DNA of 64,000 bases from Ruminococcus sp. (GTDB lineage Bacteria > Bacillota > Clostridia > Oscillospirales > Ruminococcaceae), in the NCBI GenBank assembly GCA_017441505.1, contig JAFRXL010000043.1, positions 62,001-126,000 of the forward strand. The letters are read 5' to 3'. A program made the position numbers and the translations under genes. Positions 25,272-34,744 of the stretch are shown here, in pieces. Each line of letters starts with the position of its first letter. Position 1 is the stretch's first letter. A model generated the notes under the pieces. It searched no databases. It was not told the origin of the DNA and saw only the letters and a program-made list of their open reading frames with translations.

Positions 25272-26356
25272 AAAAAATAATTATACTGATATTTGTGCTG
25301 ACTTTGATGCAGATGTTTTTAATGCCGATAAGGGCTCATTGTGAATACGAGGACAGAAAAGACGAGATAAGCGAAGAGCTTGATAGTATTCTTTCTGATA
25401 ATGGGACAGGTTTCAGTGTTCAAGATTTAGATGAAATGACGTTCAGCAGCTTATCTGAGCGACTGAAAAATACTGTCGCTGAGAAATTACTGATGCCTTT
25501 TCACGTATTAAAATTACTCCTTATCGTTATTATCCTGACCTCTTTACTAAGGCGGTTAGGCGAGGGGATACTCGACTCAGGCAATAAAATGTATGACCTT
25601 ATTTGCGTATTGACATCCGTGACTGTAATATCTGCCCCTATAATCGAAGTCTACAAAAATGCAATGGAAGTTATCGAACGAACAGGCAGCTTCATGACTG
25701 TTTTTGTACCGGTCTTTACAGGCATAACAGTTGCCTCCGGCGGAGTGCTTACGGGGAGTTTTTACAGTTTTACCATTTTAGGTGCGACAGAGGTGTTTAT
25801 TGCACTTGCAGGAAGTTTTCTCATGCCGCTGCTCAACATAAGTATAGTACTTTCAATATCCGGCAGCGTGTTCCGGACATCATCAAATGCTGAACTTATG
25901 GCTTGCATACGAAAGATAGTTACATGGGGACTTACCATTTTTATCTCGCTGTTTATAGGATTCATAATGTTGAAGAGCAATATCACTGCAAGCTCTGACG
26001 GTGCTGCAACGAAGACGGTCAAAACGCTCATATCCGGATTCGTACCGGTGGTAGGCAGTTCTGTATCGGATGCGTATTCTACTGTAAAAGCGAGCTTTGG
26101 CATAATAAGGTCGACCGCAGGTACAGCCGGATGTCTGGCAATTATTTTCATGATGCTGCCGCCGGTTATTGAGATAATCGTTTATCGTGCAATAATGTGC
26201 ATTATCGGATTTTTAGCAGAAATAATGTCAGCAGACCCGATAGTTTCTCTTCTTAAAGGAATAGACGGCGGACTTGCTATAGCTCAGAGCGTACTTGTGA
26301 GCTATACTGTTATGCTCACGTTATCGACGGCAATTATAATCCAGCAATTCGGTTAA
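25268..26356 (+). CDS. spoIIIAE: Stage III sporulation protein AE
   Basis: 362 residues with an N-terminal signal-like helix and six or more further membrane helices. This is the large polytopic SpoIIIA channel protein. The start ATG 25268 overlaps the spoIIIAD stop and has only a weak ribosome binding site, so translation is probably coupled. Confidence 0.9.
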   Translation: MKKIIILIFVLTLMQMFLMPIRAHCEYEDRKDEISEELDSILSDNGTGFSVQDLDEMTFSSLSERLKNTVAEKLLMPFHVLKLLLIVIILTSLLRRLGEGILDSGNKMYDLICVLTSVTVISAPIIEVYKNAMEVIERTGSFMTVFVPVFTGITVASGGVLTGSFYSFTILGATEVFIALAGSFLMPLLNISIVLSISGSVFRTSSNAELMACIRKIVTWGLTIFISLFIGFIMLKSNITASSDGAATKTVKTLISGFVPVVGSSVSDAYSTVKASFGIIRSTAGTAGCLAIIFMMLPPVIEIIVYRAIMCIIGFLAEIMSADPIVSLLKGIDGGLAIAQSVLVSYTVMLTLSTAIIIQQFG

Positions 26357-26366
26357 GGAGCAGGAA

Positions 26367-26828
26367 ATGGAGACATTAAAAAGTTCGGTTATAGCGATGT
26401 GTGCATTAAGTGCGGTGAGCTTCATTATAGAGTACCTTACAGGCGGTACAAAGCTCAAAGACCAGATGAGATTCATGATAAAGCTTGTGACGATTATGGC
26501 GGTATTGCTGCCGTTTATTAAAAGCGGAGCAAATATTGAATTACCGGAAATAACGTCCGGAAATACATATTATGACGAAAATACCATAGAAATATATAAC
26601 GAAGAGCTAAGGCGTCAGACTTCATATAACGTTTCGGAAGTTCTTTTGGAGCAGATACGTTCACGTAATATTGATTGCAGTAAAATTGAGACTTATGTTA
26701 ATATTTTGGAAGACGGCAGCATAACTATTAGTAAGGTAACTATCATTGCTGATAATTTCAAAGGAGCAGAAAAAATAGTCAAAAATTGTCTTGGAGAAGA
26801 AACGGAGGTAGTAAATGGAGGTCAGTAA
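26367..26828 (+). CDS. spoIIIAF: Stage III sporulation protein AF
   Basis: 153 residues: two N-terminal membrane helices, then a soluble ring-building-motif-like domain. AAGGAGC ribosome binding site. Overlaps spoIIIAG by 14 bases. Confidence 0.88.
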   Translation: METLKSSVIAMCALSAVSFIIEYLTGGTKLKDQMRFMIKLVTIMAVLLPFIKSGANIELPEITSGNTYYDENTIEIYNEELRRQTSYNVSEVLLEQIRSRNIDCSKIETYVNILEDGSITISKVTIIADNFKGAEKIVKNCLGEETEVVNGGQ

Positions 26829-27342
26829 AAGTTTATCAGGTATCTTCACACGTAAGAAGACTAATTTAGCAGTTGTCATACTTTGCTCTGCCGGACTTTT
26901 GCTTGTTCTGATCTCATCACTTTTCCCTGATAAAAAGTCTGACAGCATTGAGCAGGATAGAAAGAGTGAATTCAGTGTGGACACTAATGAATATTGTTCT
27001 GACACTGAAAAACGTCTTGAAAGCTTTCTTGAAGCGATAGACGGAGCAGGTGAGGTCAGGGTCTATCTGACAGTAGGTACAGACGAAAGATATGTTTATG
27101 CAAAGGAGATGAAGCAAAGTCGTTCTGATAAGAAGAATGATGAGGAAGAAAAGTATGTTATCATAGGTGGAGGCGGTGAGAAAAATGCACTTATAGAGAC
27201 TATACAAGCTCCGCAGATAACCGGAGCAGTCGTTGCTTGTACCGGATGCAGCAGTCCGCAGGTAAAAGAGAGGATATACAGATCAGTATCAGCTGCACTT
27301 GGTCTGCCAACAGCGAAGATATACGTTACAAAACTTAAATAA
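26815..27342 (+). CDS. spoIIIAG: Stage III sporulation protein AG
   Basis: 175 residues: one membrane helix (TNLAVVILCSAGLLLVLISSLF), then a soluble domain with the conserved SpoIIIAG stretch GAGEVRVYLTVGTDERYVYA and a C-terminal AALGLPTAKIYV. SpoIIIAG forms the large membrane ring of the feeding channel. Confidence 0.92.
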   Translation: MEVSKSLSGIFTRKKTNLAVVILCSAGLLLVLISSLFPDKKSDSIEQDRKSEFSVDTNEYCSDTEKRLESFLEAIDGAGEVRVYLTVGTDERYVYAKEMKQSRSDKKNDEEEKYVIIGGGGEKNALIETIQAPQITGAVVACTGCSSPQVKERIYRSVSAALGLPTAKIYVTKLK

Positions 27343-27358
27343 TTCGGAGGAAAATACT

Positions 27359-27904
27359 ATGAAAAAGCCAACATTGATCATCAGAAAAAAACATATAATC
27401 ATGAGCTGTCTTACACTTATGCTTGCAACAGCAGTTTACATAAATTACACGACAGCTCCGATGTCCAAAAAAGACGCTAAAAAAACTGACACCGACAGCG
27501 AAACACAGATAACATACGGAGAGACAGAATTTGTAAATGCTGAGGCTGATACAGCGTCAGATTATTTTGCTCAGGCAAGACTTGATAAGCTCAATAATCG
27601 TGACGAAGCAGTCCAGACTCTGCAAATGACTATCGGCGGCGGTGACATAACCGAAGATGAAATGGTAATGAAGGCTTTGGACGCTGTTGAAGTTTCAAAG
27701 CTTATCGAAGCCGAAGGTACGATAGAATCCCTTATAAAAGCACAGGGTTTTGAGGACTGTGTTGCATACCTTGACGGCGATGCAGCAAAGATAGTTGTCA
27801 AGACAGAAGGCTTAGATAAGGGACAGGCGGCAATGATAAAGGATATAATCCTTGGCGAGACAAAAGTTTCTCCAGAAAATATCAGAATTTTTGAGGTAAA
27901 GTAG
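27359..27904 (+). CDS. spoIIIAH: Stage III sporulation protein AH
   Basis: 181 residues from ATG 27359 (GGAGG 7 bases upstream; the upstream in-frame ATG within spoIIIAG is rejected). One membrane helix, then a soluble domain ending in the SpoIIIAH-like QGFEDCVAYLDGDAAKIVV segment that binds SpoIIQ in the forespore. Last gene of the operon; no terminator is seen before the next promoter. Confidence 0.92.
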   Translation: MKKPTLIIRKKHIIMSCLTLMLATAVYINYTTAPMSKKDAKKTDTDSETQITYGETEFVNAEADTASDYFAQARLDKLNNRDEAVQTLQMTIGGGDITEDEMVMKALDAVEVSKLIEAEGTIESLIKAQGFEDCVAYLDGDAAKIVVKTEGLDKGQAAMIKDIILGETKVSPENIRIFEVK

Positions 27905-27933
27905 TTGAACATTTCGTTTTTTTTTGGTATAAT
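27905..27933 (+). promoter_or_regulatory. Promoter of the housekeeping super-operon
   Basis: TTGAAC, 17 bases, TATAAT. An imperfect GAGTGT/ACACTC hairpin (about 27942-27979) lies in the leader before the first gene. Confidence 0.65.
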
Positions 27934-28007
27934 ATATGAGTAAGAGTGTTTTTGCATCTTTAATTAAAAATGTTACACTCAAAAATGGCGAAACGGAGGT
28001 CTAAATT

Positions 28008-28343
28008 ATGGAGGTTTCAAAAGAAGTTGTAAAAAGCAGATTAAAAATATCTGATGATGTTATAATAACTATTGCAAGACTTGCCGCCCTTGACGTTAAG
28101 GGCGTAGCAGGTCTGGGCGGTGAAATAAATAAACTGAGCAAGATCAGTAAAAGCGGTCCTATAAAGATCAGCATGATGGGCGACGTTGCAGCTATCGATA
28201 TAAGCATCAAAGTCAAAAACGGTGAAAAGGTATGCAATATTGCTCAGGACGTTCAGACAGCTGTCAAAGAGAACGTTCAGAATATGACCGGTGTAACAGT
28301 AGCAAGGGTCAACGTTATAATAAGCGGAGTAGTTTTTGAGTAA
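28008..28343 (+). CDS. Asp23/Gls24 family envelope stress protein
   Basis: 111 residues matching the Asp23/Gls24 (YqhY-type) family: ISDDVIITIARLAALDVKGVAGL near the start and VQTAVKENVQNMTGVTVARVNV at the end. In Firmicutes this gene usually precedes nusB and is tied to lipid or envelope metabolism. CGGAGG ribosome binding site. First gene of the super-operon. Confidence 0.9.
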   Translation: MEVSKEVVKSRLKISDDVIITIARLAALDVKGVAGLGGEINKLSKISKSGPIKISMMGDVAAIDISIKVKNGEKVCNIAQDVQTAVKENVQNMTGVTVARVNVIISGVVFE

Positions 28344-28364
28344 AACTATAAAAGGAGTGGTTAA

Positions 28365-28781
28365 ATGACAAGACGTGAAATAAGAGATAGTGCTTTTAAA
28401 CTGGTGTTTGAGCAGCTTTTACGTGACGATGATATTAATGAGCTTTATGCTATCGCTGAGGAAATAGATGAGATAACTGTAAATGATGATGTCAAGAAGA
28501 TAGTTGAGGGTACAATCGAGCATTCTGCTGAGCTTGACGAGATAATCTCAGGCTACAGCAAATCAAGAAGTATTTCCCGTATATCAAAGCTTAATCTTGC
28601 TATACTCAGAATAGCACTCTATGAGTCTATTTATGATGAAAACACACCTATGAATGCGGCTATAAGCGAGGCAATAAAACTCTCAATGGTGTATACATAT
28701 CAGGAAGATACATCATTTATAAACGGCGTTCTTGGTGCATTTTCAAGAGATCACGGCAAGAAAGAGGACGAAAATGCCTGA
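28365..28781 (+). CDS. nusB: Transcription antitermination protein NusB
   Basis: 138 residues, all-helical NusB fold with the N-terminal TRREIRDSAFKLVFEQL and SRISKLNLAILRIALYE motifs. It binds rRNA boxA with S10. Its stop overlaps the start of the next gene by 8 bases. Confidence 0.93.
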   Translation: MTRREIRDSAFKLVFEQLLRDDDINELYAIAEEIDEITVNDDVKKIVEGTIEHSAELDEIISGYSKSRSISRISKLNLAILRIALYESIYDENTPMNAAISEAIKLSMVYTYQEDTSFINGVLGAFSRDHGKKEDENA

Positions 28782-29727
28782 TTTTCTTGGGATAGATACG
28801 AGCAACTACACGACCTCGGTCGCTGTCTATGACAGTGAGGCAAATAAAGTGTATCAGACCAAAAAACTGCTCCCTGTAAAGCAGGGGGAGCTTGGCTTGC
28901 GTCAGAGCGATGCTGTGTTTCATCATACAAAGCAGCTTCCGGATATGGTGGAGCTTCTTTTTGCTGAGCATGATTTTGCTCCGGAGGCTGTATCGGTTTC
29001 AGTAAGACCGAGGAATATCGAAGGCTCGTATATGCCGTGTTTTTTGTGCGGCGAGGGCTTTGCAAGGTCATATGCAGCTATCTGCAAAAAAACTGTGTAT
29101 AAGACCTCTCATCAGGTCGGACATATCCTTGCAGCTCTTTATTCAGCAGAAAGACTTGACCTTGTCGGCAAAAAATTCATAGCATTTCATGTCAGCGGCG
29201 GTACTACAGATTGTCTGCTGTGTGAACCTGATGAAGATGAGGTCATAAAGATAACTGAGATCGGTACTTCTCTTGACCTTAAAGCAGGACAGGCTGTTGA
29301 CAGGGTCGGAGTTATGCTCGGACTAAAATTCCCATGCGGTATCGAACTTGAAAAAATGGCAGTCAAAGCTGATAAACATACAAAAATAAAACCTACACTC
29401 AAAGGTATAAATTGCTGTCTGTCCGGAGTTGAAAATAAGTGCAGGAATATGCTCGATAAGGGCGAAAGACCGGAAAATATCGCTGCATATTGCCTTGACT
29501 ATATTTCTGAGACGATAATTGGTATGACTAAAAAAGCCATCGGGGAGTATGGTGATATTCCTTTGGTATTTGCAGGCGGTGTCATGTCCGACAGGATAAT
29601 CCGTGACAAGATAGTATCAAATTTTGAAAATGCGGAGTTTGCAGCTCCGGAGTTTTCCTGTGACAACGCTGCCGGAGTAGCTATTTTTGGTCATCTGAAA
29701 CATAATGGAGTAAAGAAATGCCTGTAA
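28774..29727 (+). CDS. Divergent TsaD/Kae1-like (peptidase M22) protein
   Basis: 317 residues from ATG 28774, overlapping nusB. ASKHA-fold protein of the TsaD/Kae1 group: FLGIDTSNYTTS phosphate loop, HxxxH metal pair in SHQVGH, HVSGGTTD, and a final CDNAAGVA with the metal-binding Asp. The TsaD segment GPGLLGS is replaced by RPRNIEGSY, and the GEAFDK region is altered, so this is a paralogue rather than the t6A synthase itself. In B. subtilis folD sits at this place. Function is unknown; tsaB and tsaE are encoded 20 kb away in this window. Confidence 0.8.
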   Translation: MPDFLGIDTSNYTTSVAVYDSEANKVYQTKKLLPVKQGELGLRQSDAVFHHTKQLPDMVELLFAEHDFAPEAVSVSVRPRNIEGSYMPCFLCGEGFARSYAAICKKTVYKTSHQVGHILAALYSAERLDLVGKKFIAFHVSGGTTDCLLCEPDEDEVIKITEIGTSLDLKAGQAVDRVGVMLGLKFPCGIELEKMAVKADKHTKIKPTLKGINCCLSGVENKCRNMLDKGERPENIAAYCLDYISETIIGMTKKAIGEYGDIPLVFAGGVMSDRIIRDKIVSNFENAEFAAPEFSCDNAAGVAIFGHLKHNGVKKCL

Positions 29728-30908
29728 TTACAGTATCGCAGATAAACCGATATATCGGATTCAAATTAAAGGGCGACAAGAATCTTCAGGGAGTGATGAT
29801 AAAAGGAGAGATCTCTGATTTTGTTCATCACTTCAGAAGCGGTCATATGTATTTTATGCTCAAAGACAGCGAGAGTGCAATTAAAGCTGTAATGTTCGCA
29901 TCAGCGGCATCAAGGCTGAAATTCACTCCTGAGGACGGCATGGCTGTTGTTTGTTCAGGCAGTATATCGGTATACGAGCGTGACGGAGCTTATCAGCTTT
30001 ACGTGAATGACATTATCCCTGAGGGTGCAGGAAAAAAAGGTGCCGCACTTGAACAGCTTAAAAAGAAATTAGCTGCTGAGGGTATCTTTGACAGCTCACA
30101 TAAACGGGCTATACCTTTTATGCCGAAAAAAATCGGTGCTGTGACCTCTTTGAACGGTGCAGCTATACGTGACATCATCAATGTCATATCACGCCGTTAC
30201 CCTATCGGAGAGATATATGCGGTCAATGCGACGGTTCAGGGAGAAAGTGCTCCGGATTCAATATGCAGAGGCATCTTTAAAGCGGAGACAGCCGGATGTG
30301 ACGTTATAATAGTCGGAAGAGGCGGAGGTTCTTCTGAGGACCTTAGTGCCTTCAACACCGAGAAAGTTGCTCGTGCGATATACAACTGCAAAGTTTCTGT
30401 AATATCTGCTGTGGGTCATGAAACCGACTTTTCAATAGCTGACCTTGCCGCAGACCTTCGTGCACCTACACCGTCAGCCGCAGCTGAACTTGCAGTTCCT
30501 TCGATAGAAAGCCTCTACGAACGAATAGAAAAGCTGAATGAACGTGTTGAGCGTGCTGCATTGTCTGTATTTGACCGAGCGACTGATAAGTTTATTTCTC
30601 TGAATTCAAGGCTGTCGGTACAGTCGCCAAAAAACAGACTGCATCTTAATTCAGAAAAGCTTGAGAATCTTCATAGCAGACTAAAAACTGCGTATGAACG
30701 CTGCCTTGAAAAAAAAGAAAAAGAAGTCAGCGAGAAGATGACCAGACTTGACGGTCTCAGCCCTTTAAAAATACTGTCAAGGGGCTATTCACTGACTTAT
30801 AAAGATGAAAAACTGATCAGAAATTCTGACGATATTGAGATCGGTGATGAGCTAAATATGCGTTTTGGCAGCGGCGGTGCAAAAGTTAAAGTTATCGAAA
30901 AATGGTGA
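29718..30908 (+). CDS. xseA: Exodeoxyribonuclease VII large subunit
   Basis: 396 residues with the N-terminal OB fold (VMIKGEISDFVHHFRSGHMYF), the catalytic domain motifs GAVTSLNGAAIRD, GRGGGSSEDL and SAVGHETDFSIAD, and a coiled-coil C-terminal region. Forms ssDNA exonuclease VII with XseB. Overlaps the upstream gene by 10 bases. Confidence 0.95.
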   Translation: MPVITVSQINRYIGFKLKGDKNLQGVMIKGEISDFVHHFRSGHMYFMLKDSESAIKAVMFASAASRLKFTPEDGMAVVCSGSISVYERDGAYQLYVNDIIPEGAGKKGAALEQLKKKLAAEGIFDSSHKRAIPFMPKKIGAVTSLNGAAIRDIINVISRRYPIGEIYAVNATVQGESAPDSICRGIFKAETAGCDVIIVGRGGGSSEDLSAFNTEKVARAIYNCKVSVISAVGHETDFSIADLAADLRAPTPSAAAELAVPSIESLYERIEKLNERVERAALSVFDRATDKFISLNSRLSVQSPKNRLHLNSEKLENLHSRLKTAYERCLEKKEKEVSEKMTRLDGLSPLKILSRGYSLTYKDEKLIRNSDDIEIGDELNMRFGSGGAKVKVIEKW

Positions 30909-30913
30909 GGTAT

Positions 30914-31126
30914 ATGAAAGATAAAGCTACATTTGAGGAGAATATGGATCAGCTCGGAAAGATAGTTTCAGAGCTTGAAAAAGGCAATATTCCTCTTGAA
31001 AAAGCTGTCGAGCTTTATGGCGAAGGTGTAAAGCTGTCCGCTGTATGCAAGAAGCAGCTTGATGAGGCTCATATAAAAATTACGGAGGATGACGCTGATA
31101 AAGTGTCAGATAAACATAATGAATGA
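30914..31126 (+). CDS. xseB: Exodeoxyribonuclease VII small subunit
   Basis: 70 residues from ATG 30914 (GTGAGG just upstream; the earlier GTG-like frame start overlapping xseA is not needed). Helical XseB signature TFEENMDQLGKIVSELEKGN and PLEKAVELYGEG. Its stop overlaps ispA by 8 bases. Confidence 0.93.
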   Translation: MKDKATFEENMDQLGKIVSELEKGNIPLEKAVELYGEGVKLSAVCKKQLDEAHIKITEDDADKVSDKHNE

Positions 31127-32012
31127 CTTTAAAAATAAATTTAAGGAGTACATAAATTTTACTGAGGCTAACCTTAAAGAATACAATAAGCATAGCAAGG
31201 CAACTGAGGTTCAGAAAGTACTCATAGACGCTATGAACTATTCGCTTGAAGCCGGAGGTAAAAGGATACGTCCGGTACTTACTTATGCTTTTTGTGAAGC
31301 CTGCGGAGGAAATATGGATGTTGCAGCTGCACCGGCTGCTGCGATAGAAATGATACATACTTTCTCACTTATCCACGACGATCTTCCGGCTATGGACGAC
31401 GATGATTACCGCAGAGGTAAGCTTTCATGTCATAAGGCTTTTGATGAAGCTACGGCTATACTTGCCGGTGACGCTCTCTCGGTACTTCCGTTTGCAGTTA
31501 TTGCGGATGACAACAAGCTCTCGGATAAGCAGAAAATAAAGATCATCTCACAGCTTGCAAGAGCGGTCGGACGAAACGGAATGATCGGCGGACAGATAAT
31601 AGATATGCAGAACGAAAAACGTACTGATGTTGACGAAGCTAATCTCCGTAATATGTATAAGCACAAGACAGGTGAGCTCATATCTGTAGCCTGTATAATG
31701 GGATGCATATGTGCAGGTGCTGAGGACGAAAAAATAATTGAAGCAGCTGCTGAATACGGCTATAAACTTGGACTTGCTTTTCAGATAGTTGATGATATAC
31801 TTGACGTTACAAGTACTACAGAGGAGCTTGGAAAGCCTGTAGGAAGTGACGCTGAGGAAAATAAGACCACATTTGTTACTCTTTACGGAGTAGAAAAAGC
31901 TCAGAGTATAGCAGAAGAGATAACTAATGATGCTATGCTTTTACTTGAAAATTTTGAAAACAACAGTTTCCTAAAGGAGCTTACAAATATGCTCCTTAAT
32001 AGGAGAAATTAA
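31119..32012 (+). CDS. ispA: Polyprenyl (farnesyl/geranyl) diphosphate synthase
   Basis: 297 residues from ATG 31119. First Asp-rich motif DDLPAMDDDDYRRG and second DDILD, with the GGKRIRP substrate site. Condenses isopentenyl diphosphate to C15 prenyl diphosphate, next to dxs of the same isoprenoid pathway. Confidence 0.94.
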   Translation: MNDFKNKFKEYINFTEANLKEYNKHSKATEVQKVLIDAMNYSLEAGGKRIRPVLTYAFCEACGGNMDVAAAPAAAIEMIHTFSLIHDDLPAMDDDDYRRGKLSCHKAFDEATAILAGDALSVLPFAVIADDNKLSDKQKIKIISQLARAVGRNGMIGGQIIDMQNEKRTDVDEANLRNMYKHKTGELISVACIMGCICAGAEDEKIIEAAAEYGYKLGLAFQIVDDILDVTSTTEELGKPVGSDAEENKTTFVTLYGVEKAQSIAEEITNDAMLLLENFENNSFLKELTNMLLNRRN

Positions 32013-32035
32013 CATAAAGGAGCTGTACGGTCGGC

Positions 32036-33967
32036 TTGATACAGCCTTCCGTTTCGTATAAAATGAAAGACGATACAAATTTGGAAAAGAAGGTCACTTT
32101 GTCCTCTCTCAGACTTCCGGAAGATCTGAAAAATCTTTCCTTGAAGCAGTGCAGCGGACTGTGCACCGAAATAAGGAACCTTCTGATAGATACAGTCTCG
32201 AAAAACGGCGGACATCTTGCGTCGAATCTCGGTGTAGTTGAGCTGACTATGTCCATACACAGAAATTTCAACTCGCCGGAAGATAAGATAGTATGGGATG
32301 TAGGTCACCAGTCCTACACTCATAAAATACTGACAGGCAGACTTGAAGAATTTAAAACAATAAGGTGCCGCAGCGGTATTTCCGGATTTCCTAAGCCTGA
32401 AGAGAGCGTACATGATACATATATAAGCGGTCACAGTACGACATCAGTTTCAGTTGCCTGCGGAATAGCTGAGGCAATGAAGCTGCAAGGAAAGGACAAC
32501 TATACGATTGCGGTCATTGGTGACGGAGCGATGACCGGAGGTATGTTCTATGAGGCAATGAACAACTGCGGCAGATGTAAGGATGACAATCTGATAGTCA
32601 TTCTTAATGACAATAATATGTCAATTTCAAAGAGCGTCGGCTCGGTCGCTAAGTATCTTACTTCACTTCGTAACACTGAGAGGTACCTGAATACCAAAAA
32701 GACTGTAGAGAACATACTTGAAAAAATTCCGACTGTCGGTGAGCCTATATACAAGGGTTTGAAGAATGTTAAAAGCTCCATGAAGAATAAAATGTTTGAA
32801 GAAAGCACTCTGTTCGAGGACATGGGACTTGTATATTTAGGACCTGTAAATGGGCATAATCTCACTGAGCTTGATGAAGTTATGCACATGGCTAAGACCT
32901 ATCACAGACCGGTGCTGATACACGTAAAGACCGTAAAGGGCAAGGGATACCTTCCGGCAGAGAAAAATCCGGGAGAATACCACGGAATATCTAAATTTGA
33001 CATAGTTACAGGCAATCCGGAGGTCTCTGCGGACGAATGCTATTCTACTGTATTCGGAAAAGAACTTGTCGATATAGCTGAAAAAGACGATAGGTTAGTC
33101 GCTATAACAGCCGCTATGAAGTATGGTACAGGACTTCAGTTCTTCCATCACAGATTTCCGGAAAGATTTTATGATGTCGGTATAGCTGAGGAGCACGCTG
33201 TTACTTTTGCCGGTGGACTTGCTTCAATGGGACAAATACCAGTTTTTGCCGTATATTCTACATTTTTGCAGAGGTCATACGATCAGCTCGTACATGACAT
33301 AGCGATAGGAAAGCTGCACATTGTACTCGGAATAGACAGAGCCGGCGTAGTAGGTGAGGACGGTGAAACTCATCAGGGACTTCTCGATGTACCTATGCTT
33401 ACATCTATCCCGAATACCGTGATATATTCTCCTTCATGCTATGATGAGCTGAAAATTTGTCTGCACAAAGCACTCTATGATGAAAAGGGACTTGCGGCAG
33501 TCCGCTATCCAAGAGGAACAGGTCCTGCGAACAGCTGCAACTGGGATAAAGATGCAGATTATTGCTTTATGGACAAAAGCAATAATGATATACTTATAAT
33601 TACTTACGGCAGAATAATAAGTGAGGCTATCAAAGCTAAGAAGATACTCGAAAAGGACGGCATTAAATGCAGTATACTTAAACTGACGAAGATATATCCT
33701 ATAGCGGATGATATTATCAGTGGTATATCCGATTACAAGCATATCGTCTTTTTTGAGGAGAGTATGGGCAGCGGAAGTATTTCCGAGAAGATCGGTGAGA
33801 AGCTTCTTGAATGCGGATATTCGGGCGATTACAGCCGCATAACAGCTAACGGATTTGTAAAGCAGGGTTCTGTGAAGGACTGTCTTGCGGAACTTGGACT
33901 TACCTGCGAAAAAATGGTCGAACATATCAGAACAAGGAGCGGAAACGATGCCAAGGCTGGACAGTAA
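32036..33967 (+). CDS. dxs: 1-deoxy-D-xylulose-5-phosphate synthase
   Basis: About 643 residues if TTG 32036 is used (AGGAG 13 bases upstream); an ATG at 32063 is the alternative and would trim 9 residues. Clear thiamine-diphosphate motif GDGAMTGG followed by the LNDNNMSIS stretch, plus the transketolase pyrimidine-binding domain with EEHAVTFAGGLA and the conserved DRAGVVGEDGETHQG. First committed step of the non-mevalonate isoprenoid pathway. Confidence 0.94.
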   Translation: MIQPSVSYKMKDDTNLEKKVTLSSLRLPEDLKNLSLKQCSGLCTEIRNLLIDTVSKNGGHLASNLGVVELTMSIHRNFNSPEDKIVWDVGHQSYTHKILTGRLEEFKTIRCRSGISGFPKPEESVHDTYISGHSTTSVSVACGIAEAMKLQGKDNYTIAVIGDGAMTGGMFYEAMNNCGRCKDDNLIVILNDNNMSISKSVGSVAKYLTSLRNTERYLNTKKTVENILEKIPTVGEPIYKGLKNVKSSMKNKMFEESTLFEDMGLVYLGPVNGHNLTELDEVMHMAKTYHRPVLIHVKTVKGKGYLPAEKNPGEYHGISKFDIVTGNPEVSADECYSTVFGKELVDIAEKDDRLVAITAAMKYGTGLQFFHHRFPERFYDVGIAEEHAVTFAGGLASMGQIPVFAVYSTFLQRSYDQLVHDIAIGKLHIVLGIDRAGVVGEDGETHQGLLDVPMLTSIPNTVIYSPSCYDELKICLHKALYDEKGLAAVRYPRGTGPANSCNWDKDADYCFMDKSNNDILIITYGRIISEAIKAKKILEKDGIKCSILKLTKIYPIADDIISGISDYKHIVFFEESMGSGSISEKIGEKLLECGYSGDYSRITANGFVKQGSVKDCLAELGLTCEKMVEHIRTRSGNDAKAGQ

Positions 33968-34733
33968 ACTCGTTGAAAAAGGCATAGCAAGAAGCCGTGA
34001 GCGAGCTAAGGAAATGATAAAAGCCGGTAATGTTACAGTTAACGGCAATATTGTTACAAAATCAGCTTATGAGGTCAGCGATGAAGATGAAATCGCATCT
34101 TCAGAACAGGAGCTGTACGTCGGTCGGGGAGCTCTTAAACTCGAAAAAGCTGTCAATACGTTCAATATCGACCTCTCATCAAGAGTCTGTCTTGATATCG
34201 GAGCCTCTACAGGCGGTTTCACGGATTATATGCTGAAACAGGGAGCAAGCAAAGTGTACGCAGTAGATGTCGGTCACGACCAGCTTGCAGAATCGCTCAG
34301 AAATAACATAAAAGTCGTGAATATGGAAGGAACCGACATACGTAAGTTATCGGCAGAGGATTTTGATTCTTCAATAGATTTTGTGTGTACCGACGTGAGT
34401 TTCATTTCCCTGAAGCTTATTATTCCTAAAATACTTGAGCTTGCCTCGGATAATGCAGATATAGTCCTTTTGATAAAACCTCAGTTTGAAGCAGGGAGAA
34501 AAGACATCGGAAAAGGCGGTATAGTCAAGGACAAAAAAGTACATATCCGTGTTCTGACGGATATTGATTCGTTTATACAGCAGCAGGGAGCTGCTGCGAG
34601 TGAATATACTTTTTCACCTGTAAAGGGCGGAAGCGGTAATATCGAATATCTTGTGCATATAATAAAAAAAGCGGGAGCTCCTGTATTACATGATTTTAAG
34701 GAGCTTGTTGAACGCTCCTTTAAAGAATTATAA
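33948..34733 (+). CDS. tlyA: TlyA family rRNA 2'-O-methyltransferase
   Basis: 261 residues from ATG 33948 (AAGGAGC upstream), overlapping the end of dxs by 20 bases. N-terminal S4 RNA-binding domain (RLDSKLVEKGIARSRERAKEMI) and an FtsJ-like methyltransferase domain (DIGASTGGFTDYML). TlyA proteins methylate 16S and 23S rRNA and affect capreomycin sensitivity in mycobacteria. Confidence 0.92.
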   Translation: MPRLDSKLVEKGIARSRERAKEMIKAGNVTVNGNIVTKSAYEVSDEDEIASSEQELYVGRGALKLEKAVNTFNIDLSSRVCLDIGASTGGFTDYMLKQGASKVYAVDVGHDQLAESLRNNIKVVNMEGTDIRKLSAEDFDSSIDFVCTDVSFISLKLIIPKILELASDNADIVLLIKPQFEAGRKDIGKGGIVKDKKVHIRVLTDIDSFIQQQGAAASEYTFSPVKGGSGNIEYLVHIIKKAGAPVLHDFKELVERSFKEL

Positions 34734-34744
34734 GAGGTGTAAAA

